64,000 nt of DNA from CAVTTH01 sp963737545 (GTDB lineage Bacteria > Verrucomicrobiota > Verrucomicrobiia > Chthoniobacterales > UBA10450): contig CAVTTH010000003.1 in assembly GCA_963737545.1 (NCBI GenBank), forward strand, positions 1,488,001 to 1,552,000, given 5' to 3'. Positions 28,001-35,900 of the stretch are shown in pieces. The notes beneath the pieces were generated by a model. That model saw only the letters and a list, made by a program, of their open reading frames with translations, made no database searches and was not told where the DNA came from. Both the position numbers and the translations under genes were made by a program. The first letter of the stretch is position 1; each line of letters starts with the position of its first letter.

Positions 28001-28806
28001 AGAAAATTTTCGTTCCCTTCGATGCTGGCCTGCGTTTCCTGCTCCCTTCCACTCAAACGCCTGATCTCAGCGGCGCAATCTTCCAGCTGCGACTCGAGTC
28101 GATCCAGCTGCTGTCGTGAATGGTGCGTGTCGAGAATCCGCAAGTCAGCCAGGAGCGCTTGATAACGCCGCGCTTTTCCGGCCTGCCGTTGTAGCGAACC
28201 GATCTGCCGTTTCACCTCTTTAATGATGTCGCCGATGCGCAGAAGATTCGCTTCGGTCGCTTCCAATTTGCGGAGAGCCTCGCGTTTTTGCGTTCGATAT
28301 TTTGTGATCCCGGCGGCTTCTTCAAAAACAGCGCGCCGGTCCTCCGGCCGGGAGCTGAGGATGAGATCAATCCTGCCTTGCTCCATCATCGAGTACGCGG
28401 TGCGGCCGATCCCGGTGTCTGCGAAAAGACTTTGAATGTCTTTCAGGCGGCAGAGCGTTTTGTTGAGCAGATAATCAGAATTTCCGTCTCGATAGACGCG
28501 TCGCGTCACGCGCACTTCATTCCAATCCACTCCCAGTTCCTCGCTGCAATCGGTAAATGTGAGCGAGACCTCGGCGAGCCCGACCGGCTTCCGCGAATCG
28601 GTCCCGTTGAAAATAACGTCGGCCATTTCGCTGCCGCGCAATGATTTTGCCGATTGCTCGCCCAGAACCCAGCGCACCGCATCGAGCACGTTGGATTTGC
28701 CGCAGCCGTTCGGGCCGACGATTGCGGTGACGCCTTCGTGAAAATTGAAGACCGTTTTGTCGGCGAACGACTTGAAGCCGAGGAGCTCGAGCGATTGAAG
28801 ATGCAT
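25054..28806 (-). CDS. smc: Chromosome partition protein SMC
   Basis: 1250 residues, slightly longer than the usual ~1180. Walker A GPNGCGKS is at 31-38, coiled coil runs from ~170 to ~500, the hinge from ~500 to ~660, a second coiled coil to ~1030, and the C-terminal head carries the ABC signature LSGGERTMTA and Walker B-like FCILDEMDAPLD. SMC condenses and segregates chromosomes with ScpA/ScpB. Near residues 978-1000, in the second coiled coil close to the head, an extra stretch SSAEPALSRAEGSLD interrupts the heptads; it is encoded by the repeat at 25833-25874. Confidence 0.95.
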   Translation of the reverse strand: MHLQSLELLGFKSFADKTVFNFHEGVTAIVGPNGCGKSNVLDAVRWVLGEQSAKSLRGSEMADVIFNGTDSRKPVGLAEVSLTFTDCSEELGVDWNEVRVTRRVYRDGNSDYLLNKTLCRLKDIQSLFADTGIGRTAYSMMEQGRIDLILSSRPEDRRAVFEEAAGITKYRTQKREALRKLEATEANLLRIGDIIKEVKRQIGSLQRQAGKARRYQALLADLRILDTHHSRQQLDRLESQLEDCAAEIRRLSGREQETQASIEGNENFLASRRLELDEIDNRIGHARTEIQRLQSEIASNRNLIEFNRQRAEEFEELIARYQSDIISAESKRSQQATQLQEANALVEETDHLLREKENELTEWTEKATRSRTERSARETELQALQLAFGKTESKVAALQEELHGITVRREATTGRIADIRKSIEEGSRGRDEARARLENSRVASEQEQRSVEQLVAESRAAEITLHQHRQSAADADRKLGGLERLIAEKESRLDVLRQLNEEGEGLSQGSQAVLKGLSDRIRPAIAGALASKLEVDREFIPAIEAAFGRTMHAVVLQDAKLAAEIIAHLNENKLGQAALALPALAPSTSGKKTSNLPKGALAWAIDKVHAPEELRGIVVHLLADVVIVSDLVAALQLKARETHLKLATLSGEFVSLEGTVFGGTASAESDSLLERKARIDSLVQEREKLEEERRELQKKSSAFQTELEAATRRLEESHGRHRAALLTHSTVSGQIQLSERELAEAERKLEQLATERTTLEQQIRVADDKVTLLEEELANHRKVQAEHESKQTAAEKARAKAHHDEEQANEMLNELRLTVATERQRRENLVSQRAPMAAREAELAETIAARRADIATYESRLLRQSEETNSAEAAIEKQTEQCAAAEKTVASIVEQRAQQHMAVTALEAELRGARNSLNDLRDLRGKQEVRQTQLQLQIENLAEHVSRRYQVDLRDFKTDQFAFQKTLNAQLKRREGGSSAEPALSRAEGSLDANDGDGAELAQIIAGFTRQLDNMGPVNLDAVHEYDELEERYKFLETQNNDLISARRELLDVIARINNTTQKLFAETFAQVRANFREMFAELFGGGRADLVLQDENDPLNCGIEIIAKPPGKQLQSISLLSGGERTMTAVALLFAIYMVRPSPFCILDEMDAPLDESNINRFIRMLERFVSQSQFIIITHNKRTIAKADVLYGVTMEERGVSKLVGVKLAGPRSDETEEEPREARPSQRHFALPENGHSERQPGLALTR
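25833..25874. repeat. Short repeat inserted in frame in smc
   Basis: On the coding strand the segment reads GAGCGCGGAGCCTGCCCTGA and onward to GAAGGGTCGCTC, translated as EPALSRAEGS. The sequence is self-complementary in part (CGGCTCGGCTCAGGGC against GGAGCC/CCTGAG). Its composition resembles the intergenic elements of this chromosome rather than SMC coiled coil. Confidence 0.65.
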
Positions 28807-28927
28807 TCCTGGACCACCCCTCGGGGTGGAATTGCGGCTAGATACAACGAGGAGGGCAGGGTGACAAGCATTTCCTACAAGGAAAAGTGGTGCCCGCCAG
28901 TCCCCGCCACACGATGTTGGGTCTGTC

Positions 28928-29022
28928 GGTCATTCCGAGCGAAGTCGAGGAATCCCGGGATGGTACCTTGAAGGTAGCGCAACGGGATCCTTCGACTTCG
29001 CTGCGCTTCGCTCAGGATGACC
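28928..29022. repeat. Dispersed inverted element, GGGATCCTTCGACTTCGC subtype
   Basis: The left arm is GGTCATTCCGAGCGAAGTCG; the right arm is GGGATCCTTCGACTTCGC followed by GCTCAGGATGACC. It lies in the gap between the smc start and the permease stop and ends only a few bases from that stop, so it may act as a terminator for the permease transcript. Confidence 0.75.
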
Positions 29023-29026
29023 GGAG

Positions 29027-30346
29027 TTATTCTTTGGCTTTTGCTGCCGCCAGACTCCGAAAGAGGAAAAGAAGCGAGGCGATGGCAAGACACGCGCCGG
29101 TGACCAGAAATTCCTTCTGCGTGGCGTGGGCCAGAATCCAAATGATGACGACGATCGCCAGAGATGGAACCAGCATCGCGCCGGGAAAACCAAATGGTTT
29201 GCCATCGCCACGAACGTCGCGCCGAACCAATCTCAGCGCGGCGAGACAGCAAAGAATGTACAACAACAGCACCGCCATGTTGGAAAGGACGGCGAGCTCT
29301 TGAAAGGTTGACCAGAATGAAAGCGCGAAGGCAACGGTTGCATAAGTAATGATGGCAACATCCGGCGTGTGAAATCTCGGATGCACGTGCGCGAACCATT
29401 TCGGAATGAATCCGTCGCGTCCAAGGGCAAAAATAATTCGCGGTGAACTGAGAATGTCACTCGTCGCAAAACCGAAGGCGGAAATGGCCAAACCGGCGAG
29501 CATTAAGATTCGCCCGGTGTGTCCGAGGAAGCGGGCGGCAGCCTCAGCCAAAGCTGCGTCGCCGTATTTTCCCAATTCCTTGCCCATGACGCCGAGGGCG
29601 ACGAGTTGGATCATGATGTAAAGAAATGTCGTTATTCCGAGTGCGGTGAAAATCGCGCGTGGAACGGTGCGCGAGGGATGTTTGACCTCTCCGCTAGGCA
29701 TGAGAGCGACCTCCACGCCGACAAAAGCGAAGAGCAAGGTCAAAACACTTCGACCAAGGGGCCCGCCCTCAGGCCAGCCGGGCCAGGCCAGCGCTTCGGG
29801 CCGAAGAAAAAAAATGCCAGCGACGATAAAAATCAATAGCGGAGCGAGCTTGATCAATGTGACCGCTTCCACCGCGCGTGTGCCGGCCCGCACCCCCCGA
29901 ATATTGATCGCGGCGAGAAACAGTAGGACGAACAAGATAACCACAACGCGTCCAAACTGTGTTGCCAGAAGCGGAACCAATCCTCCGACTGAAGTCGCAA
30001 TCAGGCCTACGATTCCGGAAATGGCGAGAATAGCGGTGAGGAAATAAAGTACGCCGGCGAGGAATCCGACGTAACGCCCGAAGGCGACTTCGACATAGGC
30101 GTAAAGGCCGCCGGTGAGCGAAACTCTGCTCCCGGCCATCGCAAACGACGTGACGAACAGGCACATTGCGAGACCGCAAATGACGTAGGCGAGAGGAGAA
30201 GCGGCGCCGAGTTGAAGCGCAACCGCCGCCGGCAACGCGAATATGCCGGCGCCGACTGTAGAGTTCACGATATTTGCAGCGAGTCCCGGAACCCCGATCG
30301 CGCGGACCAATCCTTCTTCGCGAGAGCTGTGTTCTTGTGGCGACAT
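29027..30346 (-). CDS. APC-family amino acid permease
   Basis: 439 residues with about 12 membrane segments. The first segment has the APC signature VNSTVGAGIFALP, the Gly-rich unwound helix that binds substrate, and later FAFVGVEVALMPSGEVKHP, matching helix 6 of the superfamily. It is an inner-membrane amino acid or amine transporter; substrate not readable. It stands alone between two repeat elements. Confidence 0.85.
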   Translation of the reverse strand: MSPQEHSSREEGLVRAIGVPGLAANIVNSTVGAGIFALPAAVALQLGAASPLAYVICGLAMCLFVTSFAMAGSRVSLTGGLYAYVEVAFGRYVGFLAGVLYFLTAILAISGIVGLIATSVGGLVPLLATQFGRVVVILFVLLFLAAINIRGVRAGTRAVEAVTLIKLAPLLIFIVAGIFFLRPEALAWPGWPEGGPLGRSVLTLLFAFVGVEVALMPSGEVKHPSRTVPRAIFTALGITTFLYIMIQLVALGVMGKELGKYGDAALAEAAARFLGHTGRILMLAGLAISAFGFATSDILSSPRIIFALGRDGFIPKWFAHVHPRFHTPDVAIITYATVAFALSFWSTFQELAVLSNMAVLLLYILCCLAALRLVRRDVRGDGKPFGFPGAMLVPSLAIVVIIWILAHATQKEFLVTGACLAIASLLFLFRSLAAAKAKE

Positions 30347-30397
30347 GGCGGGAGATTGGTGCGGACGATCAATCGAAACAAGCTTTTCGCGCCTGCT

Positions 30398-30493
30398 GTC
30401 ATTCCGAGCGTGGTCGAGGAATCCCGTTATGGACGCTTAAAGATAACGCCGCGGGATCCCTCGCTCCGAAAGCATTCGGGGCTCGGGATGACG
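30398..30493. repeat. Dispersed inverted element, GGGATCCCTCG subtype
   Basis: It runs from GTCATTCCGAGCGTGGTCG to CGGGGCTCGGGATGAC in the divergent gap between the permease and the M20 peptidase. The inner arms are GAGGAATCCCG and CGGGATCCCTCG. It is translatable in the peptidase frame and would falsely extend that gene. Confidence 0.75.
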
Positions 30494-30522
30494 GCAGCGA
30501 TTTTCGCGCTAGAGTGGCCGTC

Positions 30523-31857
30523 ATGCGCGCTTCTCATCTCGAAGATTATTATTCTTTTCTCCGCTTCCCCAGCATCTCGACGGATGAGGATTATTCCGAA
30601 AAAGTGGCCGAATGCGCGCAGTGGCTGGTGGAGAAACTGACCGGCATGGGTCTCGAAACGCGACTGGTTCCGACGCCGGGACATCCGGTCGTTTGGGCGC
30701 GCAACAAGCACAAAGCCGATCGGCGCACGGTTATGATCTACGGCCATTACGACGTGCAACCGCCTGATCCGCTCGAACTCTGGGAATCGCCTCCCTTCGA
30801 TCCCGTCCTAAAGGATGGTTTTGTTTTTGCGCGCGGCGCGACGGACAACAAGGGTCAAATCCTCGCTCACATTCTCGGGGTTCAGGAAACACTCGAGAAA
30901 GAGGGCGACCTGCCCGTGAATCTCCATTTCGTCATTGAAGGTGAAGAAGAAATCGGCAGCGGCAACCTCGGCAATTTCCTTTCCGAAAATAAAGAAGCGC
31001 TCCAATGCGATGTCGTGGTGGTTTCCGATACCGGCATGATCGCGCCCGGTGTGCCGACCCTGAGCTATGGCTTGCGCGGCGTCACCGCACTGGAAATGAA
31101 AGTGACCGGCGCAAAGATGGATTTGCATTCCGGCATCTACGGCGGCGCAGTCGCAAATCCGATCACGGCCCTGGCGCAACTGCTGGCGACATTGCACGAC
31201 CGCGAAGGTCGCGTCGCCATCGCCGGATTCTACGACAAGGTGAAGCCGCTGGAAGAGTGGGAGCGCGAGGCCTGGCGCAAGCTTCCGATCAACGCAGATA
31301 AGGAGGTGCTGGAGGAAACCGGCGCGCCCGCTCTTTTTGGCGAGACAGGTTACAGCACATTGGAGCGGCTTTGGGCGCGGCCCACCGCGGAGATCAATGG
31401 GATTGGCGGCGGCTATCAAGGGAAGGGGACGAAAACGGTCATCGCCAGTCACGCGATGGCAAAGCTTACCTTCCGGATGGTGCCGAACCAAGAGGGTGAG
31501 GAAATCCTCGAACTGGCGAAGGCGCATTTGCGCAAGAATTTGCCGCCGGGTGTGACGCTCGAAATTACCGACGGCCATAGCGGCCCGTGGTATTTAACCG
31601 ATCCGCATTCGGCTTACGGCCAGGCGGCCCAACGAGCGCTGAAAGAGGCGTTCAACGCCGAGGTGGCGTTGATCCGCGAAGGCGGCAGTATTCCGATCAC
31701 CACGCAATTCCGGACCATTCTCGGAGTCGAAACCTTGCTGGTTGGCCTTGCCTTGCCCGGATGTCGGGCGCATTCGCCTAACGAAAATTTTCCGCTGGAA
31801 AATCTCGATGGCGGCATTCGTTTAAACAAGGCGATTTTGCGCGAACTGGCCGCCTGA
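30523..31857 (+). CDS. M20-family dipeptidase
   Basis: 444 residues from ATG 30523 (MRASHLEDYYSFL). Metal-binding motifs of clan MH peptidases are visible: GHYDVQPPDP (first His and following Asp), GATDNKG (bridging Asp), EGEEEIGS (catalytic Glu and metal Glu), SDTGMIAPG, and a C-terminal GCRAHSPNE supplying the last His. The lid/dimerisation domain lies between. It resembles carnosinase/PepV-type dipeptidases with two zinc ions. The frame is open 83 codons upstream but this encodes the repeat. An NlpC/P60 hydrolase gene follows by 17 bp. Confidence 0.9.
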   Translation: MRASHLEDYYSFLRFPSISTDEDYSEKVAECAQWLVEKLTGMGLETRLVPTPGHPVVWARNKHKADRRTVMIYGHYDVQPPDPLELWESPPFDPVLKDGFVFARGATDNKGQILAHILGVQETLEKEGDLPVNLHFVIEGEEEIGSGNLGNFLSENKEALQCDVVVVSDTGMIAPGVPTLSYGLRGVTALEMKVTGAKMDLHSGIYGGAVANPITALAQLLATLHDREGRVAIAGFYDKVKPLEEWEREAWRKLPINADKEVLEETGAPALFGETGYSTLERLWARPTAEINGIGGGYQGKGTKTVIASHAMAKLTFRMVPNQEGEEILELAKAHLRKNLPPGVTLEITDGHSGPWYLTDPHSAYGQAAQRALKEAFNAEVALIREGGSIPITTQFRTILGVETLLVGLALPGCRAHSPNENFPLENLDGGIRLNKAILRELAA

Positions 31858-31874
31858 GCGCAAAGCAGGGTGGC

Positions 31875-32876
31875 ATGCGGATCATGGTCTTGCGCGTCGT
31901 GCTCATGGCCGCCCTGGCCTGCGCGAGCGTGGGAATCGTGCGCGGAGAGGACGAATCGTTAGGCGAAAAAGTTAAGAAACTTTTCGAAGCCACCCCGGCG
32001 CCGAAAAAACGGCACGCCACTTCCTCGACGAAGAAGAAAAAGACAGATCCCTCGCCTTCGCCGAGTCCTTCGCCATCGCCAAAACCGAAAGCGAAAGAAA
32101 CTCCGGAACCCTCCGCCACCCCGAAATCAAAGAAACATCATCCCTCGCCGTCCGCTTCACCCGAGCCATCAGCTTCCCCAAAAACGAAAAAGCGCAAGAA
32201 ATCGCCCTCTCCTTCGCCAACAGAAAGCCCCTCGCCAACTCCGAGCGAAACGCCTTCCCTAACTCCGAGTTCGAGTGCTTCACCTTCGCCGGAAAAAAGG
32301 AAAGGCGCAGTTGCGAGCCTCTCGCCTAACGAGATCGAAGGATTCGAAAACTATCCACCCGAAGTGCGCAAATTGATTTCGGGCGCGCTCGAGCTGACGA
32401 CGCGCAATCTCGATTACACCTACGGCTCAGCCGATCCCGCGAACGGCGGAATGGATTGCTCAGGATTTATTTATTACGTTCTCAGACAAAATGGAGTCTC
32501 CGATGTCCCGCGCGATTCCAGCCAGCAATATGTTTGGGTCCGCAAGGCGGGAAAGTTTCAGGCCGTCCTCAGCGGCAGGGACGATTCGTTCGAACTCGAC
32601 GAGCTGAAACCGGGTGATCTCCTTTTCTGGACCGGCACTTACGATATCGAACGCGATCCGCCGGTGACGCACACGATGATTTATCTGGGACGGGAAAAAG
32701 GAAGCGAGCACCGCGTCATGGTGGGTGCGAGTGATGGCCGAAGTTACAAGGGTGAATCTCGTTACGGTGTCAGCGTATTCGATTTCAAGATCCCACGGGC
32801 GGCTGCAGGCGAGGGGAAACGTGCGCCCTCGTTTGTCGGCTACGGGAGCATTCCCAGCCTGACCGGCCGCGAGTGA
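31875..32876 (+). CDS. Secreted NlpC/P60 hydrolase with Ser-Pro-Lys-rich linker
   Basis: 333 residues. A signal peptide (~1-24, ending VRGED) is followed by a low-complexity linker at ~38-145 dominated by SPSPSP, PEPSAS and KK/KH runs. The catalytic NlpC/P60 domain occupies ~165-333, with the nucleophile Cys in GGMDCSGFIYY (~195) and the His in VTHTMIYLG (~262). Such enzymes cut peptidoglycan stem peptides outside the membrane. The basic linker may bind the envelope. It sits 17 bp after the dipeptidase gene, so the two may be co-transcribed, fitting peptide recycling. Confidence 0.88.
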   Translation: MRIMVLRVVLMAALACASVGIVRGEDESLGEKVKKLFEATPAPKKRHATSSTKKKKTDPSPSPSPSPSPKPKAKETPEPSATPKSKKHHPSPSASPEPSASPKTKKRKKSPSPSPTESPSPTPSETPSLTPSSSASPSPEKRKGAVASLSPNEIEGFENYPPEVRKLISGALELTTRNLDYTYGSADPANGGMDCSGFIYYVLRQNGVSDVPRDSSQQYVWVRKAGKFQAVLSGRDDSFELDELKPGDLLFWTGTYDIERDPPVTHTMIYLGREKGSEHRVMVGASDGRSYKGESRYGVSVFDFKIPRAAAGEGKRAPSFVGYGSIPSLTGRE

Positions 32877-32882
32877 ATCCGT

Positions 32883-33035
32883 TTGGGGAGCGCACGCGGC
32901 TCGCGTGCCGGCGAGGGCGGCCCGCCTTCGCGATTTTTTCTTCGCGCGATTGCTTTCGTTTGGATCAATTAGTTCTCTAGAAGTTCGTTTCGGCGAGTCG
33001 CCGAAACCCACATGCGAGCCGCGTGCGCTCCCCAA
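32883..33035. repeat. MITE-like element with 25-bp terminal inverted repeats
   Basis: The ends 32883-32907 and 33011-33035 are inverse complements with one mismatch in 25 bp (core GGGGAGCGCACGCGGCTCGC). Inside lies a second palindrome, TTTCGGCGA-G-TCGCCGAAA at 32988-33006. The 153-bp element has no coding capacity. It lies between two convergent genes, where it could also terminate transcription in both directions. Confidence 0.8.
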
Positions 33036-33064
33036 TCCATTGGCTGCTCTCCTGAATCCGGATA

Positions 33065-33274
33065 TCAGTTTGCCGGTTCCGATCCAGCGTCGTCGGTCAG
33101 CCGCGTCTTGATCTCGCCAGTTTGGTCCATGGTTTTCAATCGTGGCAGCGCTTGTTTTTCCGTGGCGCTTCGATGATGCGCGATCGTCACAACGAGCATG
33201 ATCACCAGTACGATCGCGATCAACACGCGTTGCTCACGCGGAGTCAGCACCAGCATGTCGAAGAACCGTTTCAT
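33065..33274 (-). CDS. Small single-span membrane protein coupled to queC
   Basis: 69 residues from ATG 33274 (MKRFFDMLVLTPREQR). One strongly hydrophobic segment at ~16-33 (VLIAIVLVIMLVVTI) is followed by a charged tail of about 35 residues. Its start overlaps the queC stop (ATGA, 33271-33274), so it is translated with queC. The N-terminal LTPREQR then helix pattern resembles the membrane anchor of ComEA-like proteins, but no helix-hairpin-helix follows. No function can be assigned. Confidence 0.65.
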   Translation of the reverse strand: MKRFFDMLVLTPREQRVLIAIVLVIMLVVTIAHHRSATEKQALPRLKTMDQTGEIKTRLTDDAGSEPAN

Positions 33275-33957
33275 TCTATCGCGTACAAAATTGGATCTTG
33301 CGCACCGGCTTCGCGAAAGCCCTGCCGCCGAAGCTGGCAGGAATCGCATTGCCCGCAGGCTATTCCATCGGGACCCGGATCATAGCAACTGTGAGTGAGT
33401 GAAAAGTCAACGCCAAGCTCCAGTCCCCGTCGGATGATTTCCGCTTTCGACATTGAAATGAGCGGAGTGTGGACGCGAAACCGCACGCCCTCCGTTCCCG
33501 CTTTCGTCGCAAGGTTCGCCAGTTTCTCGAAGGCAGTGATAAACTCCGGACGGCAATCGGGGTAGCCGCTGTAATCGATCGCATTGACGCCGATAAAAAT
33601 ATCCTGTGCTCCGATCACTTCCGCCCAGGCCAGAGCGTAAGCGAGAAAAATGGTGTTGCGTGCCGGCACGTACGTGACCGGGATCCCGGCTTTCATTTCA
33701 TTCGGTGATAAGGCCTTTGGGACTGCGATCTCATCCGTCAATGCCGATCCTCCAAAAATCCGAAGATCGATTTCCGCAACGCGATGTTCGCGTGCCTTGA
33801 GAGCCGCCGCCACCCGACGGGCCGCGGCTATTTCGATCGTGTGACGCTGACCGTAGGCGAAGGAGAGCGCGTAAGAGTCAAATCCTTCGTGCACGCAAAT
33901 GGCGAGTGTGGTGGTGGAATCGAGCCCGCCGCTCAGGAGCACAACGGCTCGCTTCAT
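33271..33957 (-). CDS. queC: 7-cyano-7-deazaguanine synthase QueC
   Basis: 228 residues. The PP-loop motif LLSGGLDSTT is at ~7-16 and the four zinc cysteines lie near the C-terminus (CYDPGPDGIACGQCDSC). It converts 7-carboxy-7-deazaguanine to preQ0 with ATP and ammonia, in queuosine synthesis. Its ATG overlaps the queF stop (33954-33957) and its stop overlaps the start of a small membrane gene, giving a coupled three-gene operon. QueD and QueE are not in the window. Confidence 0.95.
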   Translation of the reverse strand: MKRAVVLLSGGLDSTTTLAICVHEGFDSYALSFAYGQRHTIEIAAARRVAAALKAREHRVAEIDLRIFGGSALTDEIAVPKALSPNEMKAGIPVTYVPARNTIFLAYALAWAEVIGAQDIFIGVNAIDYSGYPDCRPEFITAFEKLANLATKAGTEGVRFRVHTPLISMSKAEIIRRGLELGVDFSLTHSCYDPGPDGIACGQCDSCQLRRQGFREAGAQDPILYAIE

Positions 33958-34415
33958 CGGCCATTGCTGGCGCTTGTCCGCCTTGGTCGCGTCTCACTGT
34001 CGGGATACGTCGCGCGAACCGTCAGGGCGATGCCGCCGCGGGCCGAAAATTCTGCCGTAACAATCGCTTCATGCGGTGCGCAGGCTTTGACGAAATCGTC
34101 GAGAATTCGATTCGTTGCGGCTTCGTTAAAGGCGCGCTCGTTCCGATAGGACGCGAGATAAAACTTGAGCGATTTGCTTTCGACGCAAACGGCATCGGGC
34201 ACGTATTCGATTGCGATTCGAGCGAAGTCGGCCTGGCCCGTGACCGGACAGAGCGAGGTAAAATCATCGGTTTCGAAATTGATGGTGTATCGGCGCTTGC
34301 TCGGATTCGCAAAGGTCTCCAGCCGGGCTTCGTCCGGTGATTGCGGCACGCGCGTTTCGCTTCGCCCCAGAAGCGTAAGCCGCTTCGATGGTTTCACCTT
34401 CGCCATTGCTTTCAT
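33954..34415 (-). CDS. queF: NADPH-dependent 7-cyano-7-deazaguanine reductase QueF (type I)
   Basis: 153 residues, the short unimodular type. The catalytic Cys56 is in FTSLCPVTGQADF, and the substrate-binding ESKSLKFYLASYRNE follows. It reduces preQ0 to preQ1, which Tgt inserts in tRNA. A second ATG at 34406 (MAKVKPSKR) is an alternative start. It is the first gene of the queF-queC-small membrane gene operon; tgt lies about 17 kb away in this window. Confidence 0.93.
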   Translation of the reverse strand: MKAMAKVKPSKRLTLLGRSETRVPQSPDEARLETFANPSKRRYTINFETDDFTSLCPVTGQADFARIAIEYVPDAVCVESKSLKFYLASYRNERAFNEAATNRILDDFVKACAPHEAIVTAEFSARGGIALTVRATYPDSETRPRRTSASNGR

Positions 34416-34491
34416 TATACCCGAGTCATCTGAGCTTCAACGTCCGTTCCGTTCTACTCCTGCTCTTGCTCCTAATCCTCCTCGTTGTAGC

Positions 34492-34514
34492 TGCCGCTGT
34501 CTCAGCGACAGACC
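34492..34514. repeat. Dispersed hairpin repeat TGCCGCTGTCTCAGCGACAGACC
   Basis: A 23-bp sequence with the stem CGCTG-TCT-CAGCG, nearly identical (one base) to 51719-51741. Here it lies in the 140-bp gap between the secreted-protein gene and queF, flanked by CTCCTGCTC and GAGCAGGAG arms, so the gap can form a larger stem. Confidence 0.65.
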
Positions 34515-34555
34515 GAAAGAGATCAGGATCACGAGCGAGATCAGGAGCAGGAGGA

Positions 34556-35434
34556 TTAGTCGCGGTGCTGCAGCATCGGATCGGCCAGCGCGCGTTCGCG
34601 GTCGCCCGGCCTGGTGTAATTCTCGTAGGCAACCCTGAGGCTTCGTTTCAATTTGAAATGGCTGCCGTCGGCGGCTGTCCATTCGCGGAGCAGGAAAGGA
34701 AAATCGCGATCGAGAACAAAATGATCGGTCCCAGTATCGGACCGCACCGTTACATCGATCGCCCGCGCAGTAGACGTGAACGAAACCTTGGCGGTCTTGA
34801 AAAGGATATCGTCCTTTCTTGGCTTGATGATTGTCGGCGCCAGCTGGATCTCGAATTCGCCACTTGGCTTCGAGAAATCGATCAGGCGAACGCGCAGCGG
34901 CAGTTCGTCATAGAAAAAGCCATTCGCCGGGAGAGCGATATTTTCCTTTCCCTCAGCCATGCCATCCCCGTAGGTGCGAAATTCGCAGGTGAACTGTTCG
35001 CCCGCGCGTCGCGCTTCCTTGTAGGTATTCCCGACACCGTCATTGCTCGTTAGGGAAAATTTCCAGAGCCGCCCGTCGTCAACCTGCCAGAAGCTGGTGA
35101 GCATCTGTTGCGCAGCGGTGAGCCCGGTAGGCACGTGCAGGATCTGATTCATTTTCAGCACCGCGATCGTTTCAGGACGCTTCGCATCGCTCGATTTTAC
35201 GAACTGCTTTGGATCGAAGGGCTCGCGCACGAGGATGTGCAGCGCCTCACTCGGACGCGGCTGGCCCTCTCGTACGATCTGCGCGTCGTAAATATTGAAC
35301 TCGGCTTTACCGTCTCCCCAGTAGCTGTTGTTTTGGAGGAGGCTCAGATCGAACTGAGCGGAGGCGCTGCGGACGAAGAGCAGCGCGATCACCGCGAGCA
35401 AATGCCGTTGCAGCATCCTGCGAAAGTATGGCAT
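34556..35434 (-). CDS. Secreted protein of unknown function
   Basis: 292 residues from ATG 35434 (MPYFRRMLQRHLL); another ATG at 35416 is possible. A signal peptide ends near VRSASAQ. The mature chain starts LLQNNSYWGDGKAEFNIYDAQ and has alternating beta-strand patterns, with a Lys-containing MNQILHVPTGLTAAQQML segment. I recognise it only as a conserved exported protein type of Verrucomicrobia; a single lipocalin- or beta-sandwich-like fold would fit. The frame is open upstream through the 7-bp repeat array at 35468-35498, which is not part of the protein. Confidence 0.6.
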   Translation of the reverse strand: MPYFRRMLQRHLLAVIALLFVRSASAQFDLSLLQNNSYWGDGKAEFNIYDAQIVREGQPRPSEALHILVREPFDPKQFVKSSDAKRPETIAVLKMNQILHVPTGLTAAQQMLTSFWQVDDGRLWKFSLTSNDGVGNTYKEARRAGEQFTCEFRTYGDGMAEGKENIALPANGFFYDELPLRVRLIDFSKPSGEFEIQLAPTIIKPRKDDILFKTAKVSFTSTARAIDVTVRSDTGTDHFVLDRDFPFLLREWTAADGSHFKLKRSLRVAYENYTRPGDRERALADPMLQHRD

Positions 35435-35467
35435 TTCACCTGAGTGTCGAGCATTCACGCATTGAAT

Positions 35468-35498
35468 GTTGGACGTTGAACGCTGGACGTTGAACGTT
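35468..35498. repeat. 7-bp tandem repeat (GTTGGAC/GTTGAAC)
   Basis: Four consecutive 7-mers: GTTGGAC, GTTGAAC, GCTGGAC, GTTGAAC. The unit is the same as in the array inside tgt at 52389-52426. It lies in the divergent gap between the secreted-protein gene and the DUF6572 gene. Confidence 0.75.
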
Positions 35499-35504
35499 AG
35501 GGAG

Positions 35505-35888
35505 ATGTCCGCAACGAACGAGCGAAACACCGGTATGGCGAACCCCGGCGTCATCGACCTTTTCGCCTTCGACGAGAAAAGAAACGAAGTCCTCCTCGTG
35601 ATGAAGGAGCCACGTCCATGGGATGACTCCGATCTTCGGCTGCATCAGCTCCAGGAAAAATTCAACGCTTATGTCTCCTTCCTCCTCGATGGAGAAATGC
35701 TGACGGCGCATCCCGAACTGGCCGGGAAGCGAACGCGGATCGAGCTGCATTGTGATCACATGCCGAATACCCGCGCGCTCGAATTATTGAATCTGATTCA
35801 CGACCAGATCGCGCTTCAGGAAATCGCGATGGAAGTGGTGGTGGCAGATCGCGGATGTGGTGACGGTTGTTCGTGTCACGAGAGTTGA
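35505..35888 (+). CDS. DUF6572-like protein
   Basis: 127 residues from ATG 35505; ATG 35535 (MANPGVIDLFAFDE) may be the real start, since the conserved part begins there. The core VIDLFAFDEKRNEVLLVM then EPRPWDD matches the DUF6572 pattern, a small alpha/beta domain of unknown role. The C-terminus is Cys-rich (RGCGDGCSCHES), which could bind metal. No strong ribosome-binding site is visible at either start. Confidence 0.6.
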   Translation: MSATNERNTGMANPGVIDLFAFDEKRNEVLLVMKEPRPWDDSDLRLHQLQEKFNAYVSFLLDGEMLTAHPELAGKRTRIELHCDHMPNTRALELLNLIHDQIALQEIAMEVVVADRGCGDGCSCHES

Positions 35889-35900
35889 CGCGAGATCGAG

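Noticed and set aside
30274..30522. N-terminal extension of the M20 dipeptidase
   Set aside because: The added 83 codons encode the dispersed repeat element and overlap the divergent permease gene region; the family-like protein begins at 30523.
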